This document shows positions 1-8,078 of a DNA stretch of 64,000 nt, piece after piece. The stretch's first letter is position 1. Every line of letters begins with the position of its first letter. Below the pieces are notes generated by a model. It saw only the letters and a list, made by a program, of their open reading frames with translations, ran no database searches and was not told the DNA's origin. The DNA is from Fusobacterium ulcerans (GTDB taxonomy: Bacteria; Fusobacteriota; Fusobacteriia; Fusobacteriales; Fusobacteriaceae): assembly GCF_003019675.1 (NCBI RefSeq), contig NZ_CP028105.1:2558282-2622281 (forward strand). Reading direction: 5' to 3'. The position numbers were made by a program, and so were the translations under genes.

Positions 1-1
1 T

Positions 2-1114
2 TCATTTCTTGATAGATTTGGAATACCAGCAGCAGTTTTAGGAGGATTATTATTTGCTCTCATCCATCTATTAATGAGAAGCGTTCATATTGGAAGCATT
101 ACATATGATACAACATTGCAAACACCTTTCATGGTAGTATTTTTTACAACTATTGGATTAGGTTCTTCAATTGAGGGATTAAAAAAAGGTGGAAAATTAT
201 TGATTATATTTTGGCTTTTAAGTGGAGTTATGACTTTTATGCAGACAGTTATTGGAGTAGGAGTTGCTAAAGCAACAGGAATCAATCCATTACTAGGAGT
301 TTTAGCAGGATCAGTATCAATGTCTGGTGGACATGGATCAGCAGGAGCTTTTGGACAAACAGTGGAAGGATTAGGGGTAACAGGAGCATTGACAGTTGCA
401 CTTTCTGCTGCAACATTTGGTCTTGTAGCTGGAGGGCTTTTAGGATCACCTCTTGCTATACATTTAATAAAGAAATTTGACTTAAAACCTAAGGATGTTG
501 TCAATGAAGATGAAGTTGGAATAAAAATTGATATAGAAAAAAGAGAAATAAATCTTAATTCTATGCTGCAACATATACTTATGCTGTCAATTATAATGAC
601 AATAGGAATTTCTTTAAGCGGACTTTTAAAAAGCAAGCTGGGAATAGCCCTTCCTTCATATGTAGGAGCTATGTTCTGTGCTATTATTTTTAATAACCTT
701 AATTTAAAAGCTAAATGGGTTGATATAGACAGAAACCTTGTAAATATATTAGGAGAAGCTTCTCTGAATATATTTCTATCTATGGCTTTAATATCATTAA
801 AATTGTGGGAACTTGCAGCACTTGCAATTCCAATGGTTATAATATTAGGTTGTCAGGTAATATTTATGTGGCTGTACACAAGATTTATAGTATTTAAAGC
901 AATGGGAAGCGATTATGATGCAGCAGTTATGGTTTCAGGAATGTGTGGTTCTGGATTAGGAGCGACAACAAATGCTATGATAAATATGGGAGAAGTGAGT
1001 GGAAAATATGGATATACAGTTAATCCTTATTTAGTAGTGCCACTGACTGGAGCATTTTTGATAGATATTTTTCAAATGCCGGTTATACTTACAGCAATTA
1101 ATTTATTTAAATAA
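2..1114 (+). CDS. gltS: Sodium/glutamate symporter GltS, 5' end cut by window
   Basis: This is an inner-membrane carrier that imports glutamate with sodium. The reading frame is open from base 2, and the residues before the first internal ATG (position 74) still read as GltS, so the true start lies upstream of the window. The visible 370 residues contain many hydrophobic segments. They include a Gly/Ser-rich re-entrant segment (SMSGGHGSAGAFG) and, near the C-terminus, the matching segment CGSGLGATTNAMINM, both typical of the family's two pseudo-symmetric halves. A strong terminator follows directly. The family call is confident; substrate specificity is inferred from the family. Confidence 0.93.
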   Translation, partial: SFLDRFGIPAAVLGGLLFALIHLLMRSVHIGSITYDTTLQTPFMVVFFTTIGLGSSIEGLKKGGKLLIIFWLLSGVMTFMQTVIGVGVAKATGINPLLGVLAGSVSMSGGHGSAGAFGQTVEGLGVTGALTVALSAATFGLVAGGLLGSPLAIHLIKKFDLKPKDVVNEDEVGIKIDIEKREINLNSMLQHILMLSIIMTIGISLSGLLKSKLGIALPSYVGAMFCAIIFNNLNLKAKWVDIDRNLVNILGEASLNIFLSMALISLKLWELAALAIPMVIILGCQVIFMWLYTRFIVFKAMGSDYDAAVMVSGMCGSGLGATTNAMINMGEVSGKYGYTVNPYLVVPLTGAFLIDIFQMPVILTAINLFK

Positions 1115-1127
1115 AAAATTAGATTTA

Positions 1128-1171
1128 TACATCCTTAGACATTTAAATAGATGCTAAGGATGTATTTTTTT
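1128..1171 (+). terminator. Rho-independent terminator of gltS
   Basis: An 11-bp perfect stem (TACATCCTTAG at 1128-1138 with CTAAGGATGTA at 1154-1164) is followed by seven T residues. It ends gltS transcription and lies between convergent genes. Confidence 0.9.
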
Positions 1172-1175
1172 ATTT

Positions 1176-1607
1176 CTATTTTTTAGGATATAATATCATT
1201 TGAGTACATCTGAAAAGTGCAATTTTCTTTCCAGTTGCTTCATCTGTAACAACTGCATCCCACACTTGAGTGGTTTTTCCAAGATGCTGAGCAGTAGCAG
1301 TACAGCAGATTGCCCCTTTTGTAGTAGTTCCAAGATGATTACTTTTCAGCTCAATAGTTGTTAAACTTTCTGCTCCCTCTGGAAGATGAGCAAAAGAAGC
1401 ATATCCACATGTAGTATCAGCTAGAGTAATAACAGTTGCAGCATGAAGGTAGCCATTTGGAGCAATATGATATGGTTTTATAGCTAGTCTGCTTGTTAAA
1501 AAATTCTCTTTTAATTCAAGAATTTCAACTCCCATAAATTCTGGCAAAAATCCTTTTCCTTTTTTATTTAATGTTTCTATAGTTACATTTTTGTTTAAAT
1601 TGCTCAT
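1176..1607 (-). CDS. PaaI-type hotdog-fold acyl-CoA thioesterase
   Basis: This 143-residue protein has the family signature around the hotdog helix: APNGYLH followed by VITLADTTCGYAS, with the conserved Asp in TLAD. PaaI-type enzymes hydrolyse (hydroxy)phenylacetyl-CoA or other acyl/aroyl-CoA thioesters in the cytoplasm. The real substrate here is unknown. The start ATG at 1607 has an AGGAGG site 11 nt upstream. The gene lies 19 bp downstream of the membrane protein gene and is probably co-transcribed with it. The usual HGG of the family reads HAA here, a mild deviation. Confidence 0.85.
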   Translation of the reverse strand: MSNLNKNVTIETLNKKGKGFLPEFMGVEILELKENFLTSRLAIKPYHIAPNGYLHAATVITLADTTCGYASFAHLPEGAESLTTIELKSNHLGTTTKGAICCTATAQHLGKTTQVWDAVVTDEATGKKIALFRCTQMILYPKK

Positions 1608-1626
1608 TTGTTCGGCGGCCTCCTAT

Positions 1627-2310
1627 TTAAAGTTCATTTTTGTCTTTTATATTTGCAGTTTTAATAATTTCTATGATTATTGCAATTATCATTATCCAGT
1701 ACAGATTTGAAAATATTAGATTGAAATATGGCGAACTTGTAAATCTGTAAAATAAATCACCTGAAGTATACATATTTCCAAAGATAAGAAAAGAGAGGAT
1801 TAAAAAATTGGAAATAATATAGATTATCATTAAAATATTTTTTCTGAAGATTAATATTCTTAATATAGCTGATACAATTCTAAAAATATTTGAGAACGCA
1901 AAAGAATTTGGAATTAAAGGCATACCCATAGATAATATGATAAAGATAAATCCTTCTGGTCTTTTTTTTCTTACTCCATACAATCCTATCAGAATATTTA
2001 AAAGTATCCATCTGACTTTATTGATATTTCTTAGAATATCAGCTATAAAAGAAGAGCTTAAAGGACTTCTTCCACTAGAGATTATACTACGAATAGGTTC
2101 AGCTTTAAAGAGAAAATATAAAAAGACTGAAATAATAAGATAAGAACTTAATATGACTAATCCTTCCTTTCCATTGCTTGAAGTTTCGCCTTTTAAGTTA
2201 TAAGAAGAATACTCAAAATCATCCTCTTTTCCTTTTTGAGAAACTATAAAATCTATTGAAAATATAACCATGCTTAAAATAAACGCTTCTAAAACTACTA
2301 TTAAATTCAT
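1627..2310 (-). CDS. Hypothetical multi-pass membrane protein
   Basis: I do not recognise this 227-residue protein. It has about six hydrophobic segments, at roughly residues 1-23, 52-72, 98-115, 120-140, 148-175 and 200-220. A hydrophilic stretch between the first two (around residues 24-50) is rich in Glu, Asp, Ser and Lys. No catalytic motif is visible. Base composition resembles its neighbours. It lies immediately upstream of the thioesterase gene on the same strand. It is an inner-membrane protein of unknown role. Confidence 0.6.
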   Translation of the reverse strand: MNLIVVLEAFILSMVIFSIDFIVSQKGKEDDFEYSSYNLKGETSSNGKEGLVILSSYLIISVFLYFLFKAEPIRSIISSGRSPLSSSFIADILRNINKVRWILLNILIGLYGVRKKRPEGFIFIILSMGMPLIPNSFAFSNIFRIVSAILRILIFRKNILMIIYIISNFLILSFLIFGNMYTSGDLFYRFTSSPYFNLIFSNLYWIMIIAIIIEIIKTANIKDKNEL

Positions 2311-2541
2311 TTCTTTCCCCTTTCAATAAAAATAAAGCAGAATTTATTGTATTTTATATTTTGTAAAATTTTCTGCTTGTATATTAGTTTAGCATGAAAA
2401 ATCCTCTAAAACAAAATAAAAAAATATGAAATAAGTTGAAATGGTTGTTTGCTGTCTATAAATTTGAAAAGAAAAAGTAGATAATAAAAGTAAATATTTT
2501 TAAAATTTGATAAGAAAATAGATTTAAGATAAAAGTCGATT
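2311..2541. other. Intergenic, AT-rich, no gene seen
   Basis: No credible reading frame lies between the membrane-protein gene and the reductase terminator. An 8-bp inverted repeat (AAGCAGAA at 2335-2342 with TTCTGCTT at 2371-2378) lies just upstream of the membrane-protein start and could be a regulatory dyad. The promoter for the two minus-strand genes should lie here but was not pinned down. Confidence 0.4.
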
Positions 2542-2628
2542 AAAAAAGGACAACAAAAAGCTAAGATGAATTTTAGAAAGTAGAAAAATTCTAAAATTAT
2601 AGTTCAGCTTATTAGTTATCCTTTTTTT
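2542..2628 (-). terminator. Long imperfect hairpin, terminator of merR-reductase operon
   Basis: The outer arms AAAAAAGGA(C)AAC and GTT(A)TCCTTTTTT flank inner arms AGCT/AGCT and a perfect 9-bp stem ATTTTAGAA (2570-2578) with TTCTAAAAT (2589-2597). Read on the minus strand, the structure ends in six T residues after the reductase stop. It is much longer than the other terminators in this window. Confidence 0.6.
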
Positions 2629-2657
2629 ATATTAATATAAACTTGGAGTTCATATTT

Positions 2658-3638
2658 TTATTTTTTTATAAAACTGTTTTCACGAGGAGCATAACGTTCT
2701 CCAACATTTGGATATCTTCTCAATATTTCTTCAATATCTTTTAAATCAGAGTCATTTAAAATAATATCCACAGCTTTTATATTTTCTTCAAGGTATTTAG
2801 TGTGCTTAGTTCCTGGGATTGGAATAATGTTTGAACTTTGTGCCAATACCCATGCCAGTGCCAGTTGTGTAGCAGAAATATTGAATCTGTCAGAAGCAAA
2901 CTCTGTCAGTGCAGCAGCAAGATTTTCGTTGTTTTCTCTGTGTTCTCCATTGTAACGAGGAATGTTAAAACGAAAATCATTAGGTTTTAAAGCTGACATA
3001 TCCAATTTATTAGTAATTAATCCACGCCCTAAAGGAGCAAAGGGAACAAGTGTTATTCCTAATTCCTTTGTCAAAGGAAGGATTTCATTTTCTACTCCAC
3101 GAGTTACAAGAGAATACTCGCTTTGAACTGCTGTTATAGGGTGGACTGCATTTGCCCTTTTTAAATCTTCAGGGGAACATTCACTTAAACCTATATAACG
3201 AATTTTTCCCTCTTTAACTAATTCTGCCATAGCACCTACTGTGTCTTCTATTGGAACTTTAGGATCAACACGATGAGCATAATACAGATCAATAGTGTCA
3301 ATACCCAGTCTTTCCAGACTTCCTTCAACTGCTTCTTTCAACCATTTGGGAGAAGCATCGATATAATTTACCCCATCTTTTTGACGGAATCCAAACTTTG
3401 TAGCTATAAAAATTTTTTCACGATTATCTTTTAAAATATTAGAGATTAACTTTTCATTTATTCCATTTGCATAAATATCCGCAGTATCCAGAAAGTTTAT
3501 TCCTAATTCCAATGCACGATATAAAGTAGCAAGACTTTCTTTATCATCTGGTGTTCCATAAGATGTGCTCATGCCCATACATCCCAAACCTATTGCAGAA
3601 AGATTAATTTCTGTTTTAGCTAATTTTCTATATTTCAT
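2658..3638 (-). CDS. Aldo/keto reductase
   Basis: This 326-residue cytoplasmic oxidoreductase belongs to the AKR superfamily, which reduces aldehydes and ketones with NADPH. The TIM-barrel signatures are clear: IGLGCMGMS near the N-terminus, NFLDTADIY with catalytic Asp and Tyr, the lysine in [17 protein letters not shown] with the His, and IPIPGTKH in the cofactor-binding region. It is the second gene of an operon led by a MerR regulator 16 bp upstream, the common arrangement for an inducible reductase of the yhdN/AKR11-13 type. The physiological substrate cannot be told from sequence. Confidence 0.93.
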   Translation of the reverse strand: MKYRKLAKTEINLSAIGLGCMGMSTSYGTPDDKESLATLYRALELGINFLDTADIYANGINEKLISNILKDNREKIFIATKFGFRQKDGVNYIDASPKWLKEAVEGSLERLGIDTIDLYYAHRVDPKVPIEDTVGAMAELVKEGKIRYIGLSECSPEDLKRANAVHPITAVQSEYSLVTRGVENEILPLTKELGITLVPFAPLGRGLITNKLDMSALKPNDFRFNIPRYNGEHRENNENLAAALTEFASDRFNISATQLALAWVLAQSSNIIPIPGTKHTKYLEENIKAVDIILNDSDLKDIEEILRRYPNVGERYAPRENSFIKK

Positions 3639-3654
3639 ATATTTCTCCTTTTAG

Positions 3655-4041
3655 TTACTGCTCCTTTTGTCTAAGATTTTTTTCATTTTTTACAACACAT
3701 TTTTCATAAACTTCAATTTTGTAGTCAAGTCTATTAAGAGTCTGTTTCATTTCATCTATTCTTGCAGCTAAGAGCTTTCTTTGTTCTGTCAAAATTTCTT
3801 TACGTGCCTCTACAGTTTGTTCACCTGCCTGAAATAATCCAACATATTCTATAAGGGCTTCAACAGGAAGTCCAGCAGCACGCATACACTTGATAAATTC
3901 TATCCAGTTGCATTCATTTTCTCCATAATCACGGATTCCTCCCTTTGTTCGTGGAACAGAAGGAATAAGTCCTATACGCTCGTAATAACGCAATGTATCA
4001 ATAGTTAATTCAAATTTTTTACTTACCTCTGCAATTGTCAT
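3655..4041 (-). CDS. MerR-family transcriptional regulator
   Basis: This 128-residue DNA-binding regulator has the MerR winged-helix N-terminus (TIAEVSKKFELTIDTLRYYE, then GLIPSVPRT) followed by a long dimerisation helix around residues 75-115. The only cysteines are scattered (45, 53 and 115) and do not form a metal site, so a metal sensor is unlikely. The order regulator then aldo/keto reductase is typical of MerR proteins that respond to reactive aldehydes or redox stress (inference). A dyad just upstream of the start may be its own operator. The IS110 element lies immediately upstream and could have separated it from a former neighbour. Confidence 0.92.
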   Translation of the reverse strand: MTIAEVSKKFELTIDTLRYYERIGLIPSVPRTKGGIRDYGENECNWIEFIKCMRAAGLPVEALIEYVGLFQAGEQTVEARKEILTEQRKLLAARIDEMKQTLNRLDYKIEVYEKCVVKNEKNLRQKEQ

Positions 4042-4052
4042 ATCATTACCTT

Positions 4053-4086
4053 GTATGATAAAAGCGTAGTAAATTATTTATCATAC
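4053..4086. promoter_or_regulatory. Dyad upstream of merR, candidate operator
   Basis: A perfect 10-bp inverted repeat, GTATGATAAA (4053-4062) and TTTATCATAC (4077-4086), is separated by 14 bp and lies 12 bp upstream of the merR start codon. MerR proteins bind dyads lying within their promoters, so this is a reasonable autoregulatory site. Confidence 0.5.
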
Positions 4087-4164
4087 ATCCTCCTTCTTTA
4101 ATTCATTTTGGTATATAATTAATTATTGAAACTGTGGACTTTTTACTTTTGCCTAAAGATTCTT

Positions 4165-5615
4165 TTGAATACTTTTACTAGGAGATTATTGCCACTGTTT
4201 TTTCTCAAACACTTATAGTTGGTTAAAATTCTTTTGATTTTTTATGTTTGCAAGGATGTGTTGATTAAAACTTTGTGGATGCGCAGTTTCTTATCTCTTT
4301 TAAAGGATGTGATGTTTATGTTATTGTTAGGTATTGATATCGCTAAATTAAATCATGTGGCTTCTCTTGTTGATTCTGATTCTGGGGAACTTATTTTTTC
4401 TAATTTTAAATTCCAGAATAATATGCCTGGATTCCTCTCCCTTTATGAAAAAATTGTAGATTTTCCAATTAAAGACATTATTATTGGTTTAGAATCAACT
4501 GCCCATTATGGAGAAAATTTTATTAATTTTTTCTTTCAAAAAGGATTTAAAATTGCTGTAATCAACCCTTTACAAACTTCACATTTACGTAAAGCTAATA
4601 TTAGAGATACTAAAAATGATCATTTAGACTCTATTACTGTTGCTAAAGCTTTACTTTTTGATAATTTCAAATTTGTTTCTCAAAACAATGTTTCTAATTT
4701 TGCGCTAAAAAAACTTACTCGTTTTAGAAAAAGTCTAGTTAAACAAAGATCTAGAAGTAAAATTCAGCTTGTTTCTTTACTAGATATTATTTTTCCTGAA
4801 CTACAATATGTTTTTAAAGCTGGTATCCATACTAAGGCTCTTTATGCCCTTCTTAAGAAATATCCTTCTACAGAAAAAATAGCTGCTTTAAGAGAAAAAT
4901 CATTATTTTCTATTTTAAGCAAAGCTTCTAAAGGCCATTATGACATGGCAAATGCTTTACTTTTAAAAAGTCATGCTAAATCTTCTGTAGGTGTCAAGGA
5001 TACATCTATATCTATACATATCCCTCAATTAATTGAATTAATTGAGCTGTTAGATAAGCAAATTAAATCAATAGAAGAAGAAATTGAAGCTTCTCTTGAT
5101 AATGGATCACCAATTCTTTCTATTCCAGGAATTAGTAATGTTGCAGCTGCCAGCATAATTGGAGAAATTAATGATATTTCTAATTTTGATTCCCCATCTA
5201 AATTACTTGCATATGCAGGACTTGATCCTAAGATAAGGCAGTCAGGAAATTTCAATGCTTCTTCATGTAGGATGTCTAAAAAAGGGTCTCCATATTTGCG
5301 CTATGCTTTAATTTACACTGCTTGGAATTTAGTAAGAAACAGCAAAATATTTAAAGACTATTATTTAATTAAAAGAGCACAGGGAAAATCTCATTACAAT
5401 GCTTTAGGGCATGTTGCGCACAAATTGGTGAGAGTGATTTATGCTTTATTTAAGAAAAATTTAATCTATCAAGAATTTCAACTCTAACATTCTTAGATTA
5501 AAAATATTTTAAAGAGTTTTCAAACTCTAATTTTGTAATGCAGAAATATTAAGATGAAATTTATTTATTTTTATCTTGACTTTTCATAGTTGGTCTCCTA
5601 TGAGTAAAGTTTAAC
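4165..5615 (+). mobile_element. IS110-family insertion sequence, ends approximate
   Basis: The element is one DEDD transposase gene with non-coding flanks on both sides, sitting between two unrelated minus-strand operons. IS110 elements lack ordinary terminal inverted repeats and target-site duplications, so the ends are not certain. An imperfect subterminal inverted repeat is visible: ACTTTTAC+TAGGAGA at 4171-4185 and TCTCCTA+TGA+GTAAAGT at 5594-5610. Those limits give about 1.45 kb, a normal size for the family. No gene appears to be interrupted. Only one copy lies in the window. Confidence 0.7.
4312..5487 (+). CDS. IS110-family DEDD transposase (recombinase)
   Basis: This recombinase moves the element through a circular intermediate. 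The N-terminal RuvC-like DEDD domain is visible (LLGIDIAKLNH with the first Asp, IIGLESTAHYG with the Glu, NDHLDSITVAKAL with later Asp residues). A long coiled linker around residues 240-290 is followed by the C-terminal transposase_20 domain (ILSIPGISNVAAASIIGEI, then LAYAGLDP) and the conserved MSKKGSPYLRYAL. I placed the start at 4312 (or 4318), because the GIDIAK strand normally begins within about ten residues of the N-terminus. The frame is open further upstream. It appears intact and possibly active. Confidence 0.92.
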   Translation: MFMLLLGIDIAKLNHVASLVDSDSGELIFSNFKFQNNMPGFLSLYEKIVDFPIKDIIIGLESTAHYGENFINFFFQKGFKIAVINPLQTSHLRKANIRDTKNDHLDSITVAKALLFDNFKFVSQNNVSNFALKKLTRFRKSLVKQRSRSKIQLVSLLDIIFPELQYVFKAGIHTKALYALLKKYPSTEKIAALREKSLFSILSKASKGHYDMANALLLKSHAKSSVGVKDTSISIHIPQLIELIELLDKQIKSIEEEIEASLDNGSPILSIPGISNVAAASIIGEINDISNFDSPSKLLAYAGLDPKIRQSGNFNASSCRMSKKGSPYLRYALIYTAWNLVRNSKIFKDYYLIKRAQGKSHYNALGHVAHKLVRVIYALFKKNLIYQEFQL

Positions 5616-5640
5616 ACCTAGAGTTGACTCTAGGTCAAGA
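5574..5640. other. Structured right non-coding end of IS110, possible guide RNA
   Basis: Outer arms TCTTGAC (5574-5580) and GTCAAGA (5634-5640) enclose two smaller hairpins: CATAG/CTATG at 5585-5602, and ACCTAGAGT (5616-5624) with ACTCTAGGT (5627-5635). IS110 elements encode a non-coding bridge/seek RNA in one end that pairs with donor and target DNA. This structured end and the roughly 150 bp between 4165 and 4312 are the two candidate locations. The second hairpin is also followed by a T run (5643-5648), so it may simply terminate the transposase message. Confidence 0.35.
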
Positions 5641-5764
5641 AGTTTTTTAAATTTTTTATTTATATATTAAGAAAATTTCAAATTCAATTTGGAACTAAAG
5701 AAAGAAATAAAATAAGAGAGCAAGATAAAAAAGTATTTTGGAAAATAGAAATTATATAATTAAA

Positions 5765-5799
5765 AAATGGATGCCTTATAAAGTGAAGTGCATCCATTT
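5765..5799 (-). terminator. Terminator of the trmL-VOC-ybaK operon
   Basis: A 10-bp perfect stem (AAATGGATGC at 5765-5774 with GCATCCATTT at 5790-5799) reads into TTTTTT on the minus strand, 8 bp after the ybaK-like stop codon. Confidence 0.88.
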
Positions 5800-5806
5800 A
5801 TTTTTG

Positions 5807-6286
5807 CTATTCAGCAGGAACAGGGTCTTTGCATACATCTACCCATTCCCCTTGAGTTATACCTTCTAACATATCAACAGGAACTTTAACCGCTGAATGA
5901 TCAGAACCACCAGCAGGATAAACTATTTCAAATTCCTTTAAAGTTTTATCAAGATAAACTCTCAATGGTCTTTTTAATCCAAAAGGACATACTCCGCCAA
6001 TTGGGTGGCCAGTAGCTTCCAACACTTCATCGTGAGGAATCATAGTAGCCTTTTCTTTGAATTTATCTTTAAACTTTTTATTATCAACTCTGGCTCCGCC
6101 TTTTGTAAGTATAAGGATATATTCTCCGCTTTTTAATTTGTATCCCATTGTTTTAGCAATCTGATCCTCTTCAACTCCCCAAGTTGCAGCAGCAGTTTTA
6201 ACAGTAGCAGTATCTCCTTCAGTTTCTTCAACTTTTAAGGGAAGATTGTTGTCTTCAAAAAATTTTTTTACACTTTCAACACTCAT
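5807..6286 (-). CDS. YbaK/EbsC-family aminoacyl-tRNA deacylase
   Basis: This 159-residue single-domain protein hydrolyses mischarged tRNA (for example Cys-tRNA(Pro) or Ala-tRNA(Pro)) in trans. It has the YbaK fold signatures: a conserved lysine in EEDQIAKTMGYK, the LILTKGGARVDNKKFK strand, and the GHPIGGVCPFG loop followed by VYLDKTLKEFEIVYPAGGSDHSA. This matches the PrdX/YbaK superfamily stand-alone proteins common in Firmicutes and Fusobacteria. The start ATG at 6286 has AAGGAG upstream. It is the last gene of a three-gene run with trmL and a VOC protein, so two of the three act on tRNA. Exact tRNA specificity is not readable. Confidence 0.88.
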   Translation of the reverse strand: MSVESVKKFFEDNNLPLKVEETEGDTATVKTAAATWGVEEDQIAKTMGYKLKSGEYILILTKGGARVDNKKFKDKFKEKATMIPHDEVLEATGHPIGGVCPFGLKRPLRVYLDKTLKEFEIVYPAGGSDHSAVKVPVDMLEGITQGEWVDVCKDPVPAE

Positions 6287-6343
6287 ACTATCATCTCCTT
6301 AATTTTAACTATGAGTATACCAAAAAAAAGAAAAAATTTGAAG

Positions 6344-6730
6344 CTATTTTTCACAAATTTCTAAAGGAAGATTGTCAGGATCTCTAAAAAATGTATATTT
6401 TTTACCAGTAACTATGTCTATTTTTATTGGTTCAGTGACTATATTTTTCTCATTTAAATATTTCACAGAATTTTCAATATCATCTACTTCAAAGGCAAGA
6501 TGTCTTAATCCTCTGGCTTCTGGTGAAGTTATTCTTTCTGGAGGATCTGGAAATGAAAAAAGTTCAATTTGATATTCTCCAGCTATTTCAAGATCAAGTT
6601 TATATGATTTTCTTTCACTTCTATATGTTTCTTTTAGAATTTTAAATCCTAAAATATTTACATAGAAATCTTTAGATTTTTCATAGTTTGAACAGATAAT
6701 TGCTGCATGATGAATTTTATTAATAAACAT
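6344..6730 (-). CDS. VOC-family protein (glyoxalase I-like, GloA2/YaeR type)
   Basis: This 128-residue protein has the vicinal-oxygen-chelate fold. The paired metal ligands are visible: His in KIHHAAII near the N-terminus, Glu in YQIELFSF, His in GLRHLAFEV, and the final Glu in NLPLEICEK. The segment KSKDFYVNILGF is the usual first-repeat helix. It resembles the small GloA2/YaeR proteins (SMU.1112c type), whose substrate is not settled; lactoylglutathione lyase is unlikely as the true role in an anaerobe without obvious glutathione. AGGAG lies just upstream of ATG 6730. It is 12 bp from trmL. Confidence 0.87.
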   Translation of the reverse strand: MFINKIHHAAIICSNYEKSKDFYVNILGFKILKETYRSERKSYKLDLEIAGEYQIELFSFPDPPERITSPEARGLRHLAFEVDDIENSVKYLNEKNIVTEPIKIDIVTGKKYTFFRDPDNLPLEICEK

Positions 6731-6742
6731 AAAAGCTCCTAT

Positions 6743-7201
6743 TTATTTATTAAAATCAAAATCTGTCTGTCTCAAAGCTTCATATAGAATGATAGCAGCA
6801 GAATTAGAAAGATTTAGAGAACGTCCCATATCTATCATAGGAATAGTGATGCAGTGGTCAGCATTTCTATTTAGAATATCTTCTGGAATTCCTCTTGACT
6901 CAGGACCAAACATAACAAAATCATTTTTTCCAAATTTTATATCTGTATATTTCTGCTTTGTTTTAGTAGTTGCATAATATATGACAGCATCAGGGTTTCC
7001 ATTTATAAAATCTTCATAAGATTCCCACACTTTTAAATCAACAAGATGCCAGTAATCAAGACCAGCTCTTTTTAATTGTTTTTCATCTAAAGAAAAACAA
7101 AGAGGTTTGATTAAATGCAGAGTTGTATTAGTAAGTACAGCACTTCTTCCTATATTTCCTGTATTATATGGTATTTCAGGGTATAATAAAACTATATTCA
7201 A
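6743..7201 (-). CDS. trmL: tRNA (cytidine/uridine-34 2'-O)-methyltransferase TrmL
   Basis: This SPOUT-fold enzyme uses S-adenosylmethionine to 2'-O-methylate the wobble nucleotide of tRNA-Leu isoacceptors. The knotted-fold motifs are all present: PYNTGNIGRSA at the N-terminus, FGPESRGIP in the middle, and the C-terminal IPMIDMGRSLNLSNSAAI. I chose the TTG start at 7201 rather than upstream ATGs, because AGGAGG (7214-7209) is 7 nt away and the protein then begins NIVLLYPEIP as in homologues, giving 152 residues. It is first in an operon with a VOC protein and the YbaK-type deacylase. Confidence 0.93.
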   Translation of the reverse strand: MNIVLLYPEIPYNTGNIGRSAVLTNTTLHLIKPLCFSLDEKQLKRAGLDYWHLVDLKVWESYEDFINGNPDAVIYYATTKTKQKYTDIKFGKNDFVMFGPESRGIPEDILNRNADHCITIPMIDMGRSLNLSNSAAIILYEALRQTDFDFNK

Positions 7202-7351
7202 TTTTTTTCCTCCTAACAAAATATTTACCAATAGATTATACACCAAAGAATGAAAATAGTGTATATCTTTTTGAATATATCTGATAAAAGAGGGATATGT
7301 CCTTTTTCAGAAGAGAGAACATCTATAATACATCGTTCTTGATAATTTAGG

Positions 7352-7381
7352 TAGACAAAATCAGTAATACTGAAGTATAAT
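7352..7381 (+). promoter_or_regulatory. Promoter of MBL hydrolase gene with palindrome in spacer
   Basis: TAGACA (7352-7357) and TATAAT (7376-7381) are 18 bp apart. A perfect palindrome TCAGTA-A-TACTGA occupies 7361-7373 between them, a position where a repressor would block the polymerase. Confidence 0.55.
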
Positions 7382-7431
7382 TAAAGATATGATATAGAAT
7401 GTATGAGGAATTGAAGGAGGAAAACTGGAAA

Positions 7432-8058
7432 ATGATGAATATAAAAACATTTTATTTAGGTTCAATGATGACAAATTGTTACCTTACTTGGAACGATGAT
7501 AAAAATGCGTATCTTTTTGATTGTGGTGGAGAAAATATAGATAAAATAATGACTTTTTTAAAAGTTAATGGACTTACATTAAAATATTTAGTTCTTACAC
7601 ATGGACATGGAGATCACATTGCAGGAATAAATAGATTAATAGAAGAATATCCAAATGTTGAAGTATATATAGGTAAAGAGGATGCAGCATGTCTTACTGA
7701 ACCAGAACTAAATTTAATGAAATATATAACAGGAGTAAGCTTTGTTTTTAATGGAGAGTTTCATACTGTAAAAGAGGGAGATATGGTAGGAGAATTTAAA
7801 GTTTTAGATACTCCAGGTCATACTATCGGATCAAAAAGTTTTTATTGCCCTGAAGCAAAAATGCTGATTTCAGGAGATACTATGTTTAGAAGAAGTTATG
7901 GAAGATATGACTTGCCTACAAGCAGTGGAGAAATGCTTTTCAACAGTCTTGCAAAATTATGCAGACTTCCTGCTGATACAAAAGTATACAGTGGACATAG
8001 CGATGAAACAGCTATAGGAGAAGAAAAGGAATTTCTATCTATGCAGGGAATAATCTAA
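7432..8058 (+). CDS. Metallo-beta-lactamase-fold hydrolase (glyoxalase II-like)
   Basis: This 208-residue cytoplasmic metallohydrolase has the HxHxDH zinc motif at residues 57-62 (LTHGHGDH), a further His in DTPGHTIGS, the Asp in LISGDTMF, and the C-terminal YSGHSDETAIG. The overall pattern matches the short 'MBL fold hydrolase' family related to glyoxalase II. The start at 7432 (ATGATGAAT) follows AAGGAGG by 11 nt; an ATG at 7399 lacks a Shine-Dalgarno sequence. It is 20 bp upstream of the thioredoxin-reductase-like gene and likely shares its message, suggesting a thiol or thioester-related job (inference). Confidence 0.9.
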   Translation: MMNIKTFYLGSMMTNCYLTWNDDKNAYLFDCGGENIDKIMTFLKVNGLTLKYLVLTHGHGDHIAGINRLIEEYPNVEVYIGKEDAACLTEPELNLMKYITGVSFVFNGEFHTVKEGDMVGEFKVLDTPGHTIGSKSFYCPEAKMLISGDTMFRRSYGRYDLPTSSGEMLFNSLAKLCRLPADTKVYSGHSDETAIGEEKEFLSMQGII

Positions 8059-8078
8059 ATAATTAGGAGGTTATTTTT

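Noticed and set aside
85..636. Minus-strand reading frame opposite gltS
   Set aside because: It runs antisense to conserved transporter segments and shows no motif or start site.
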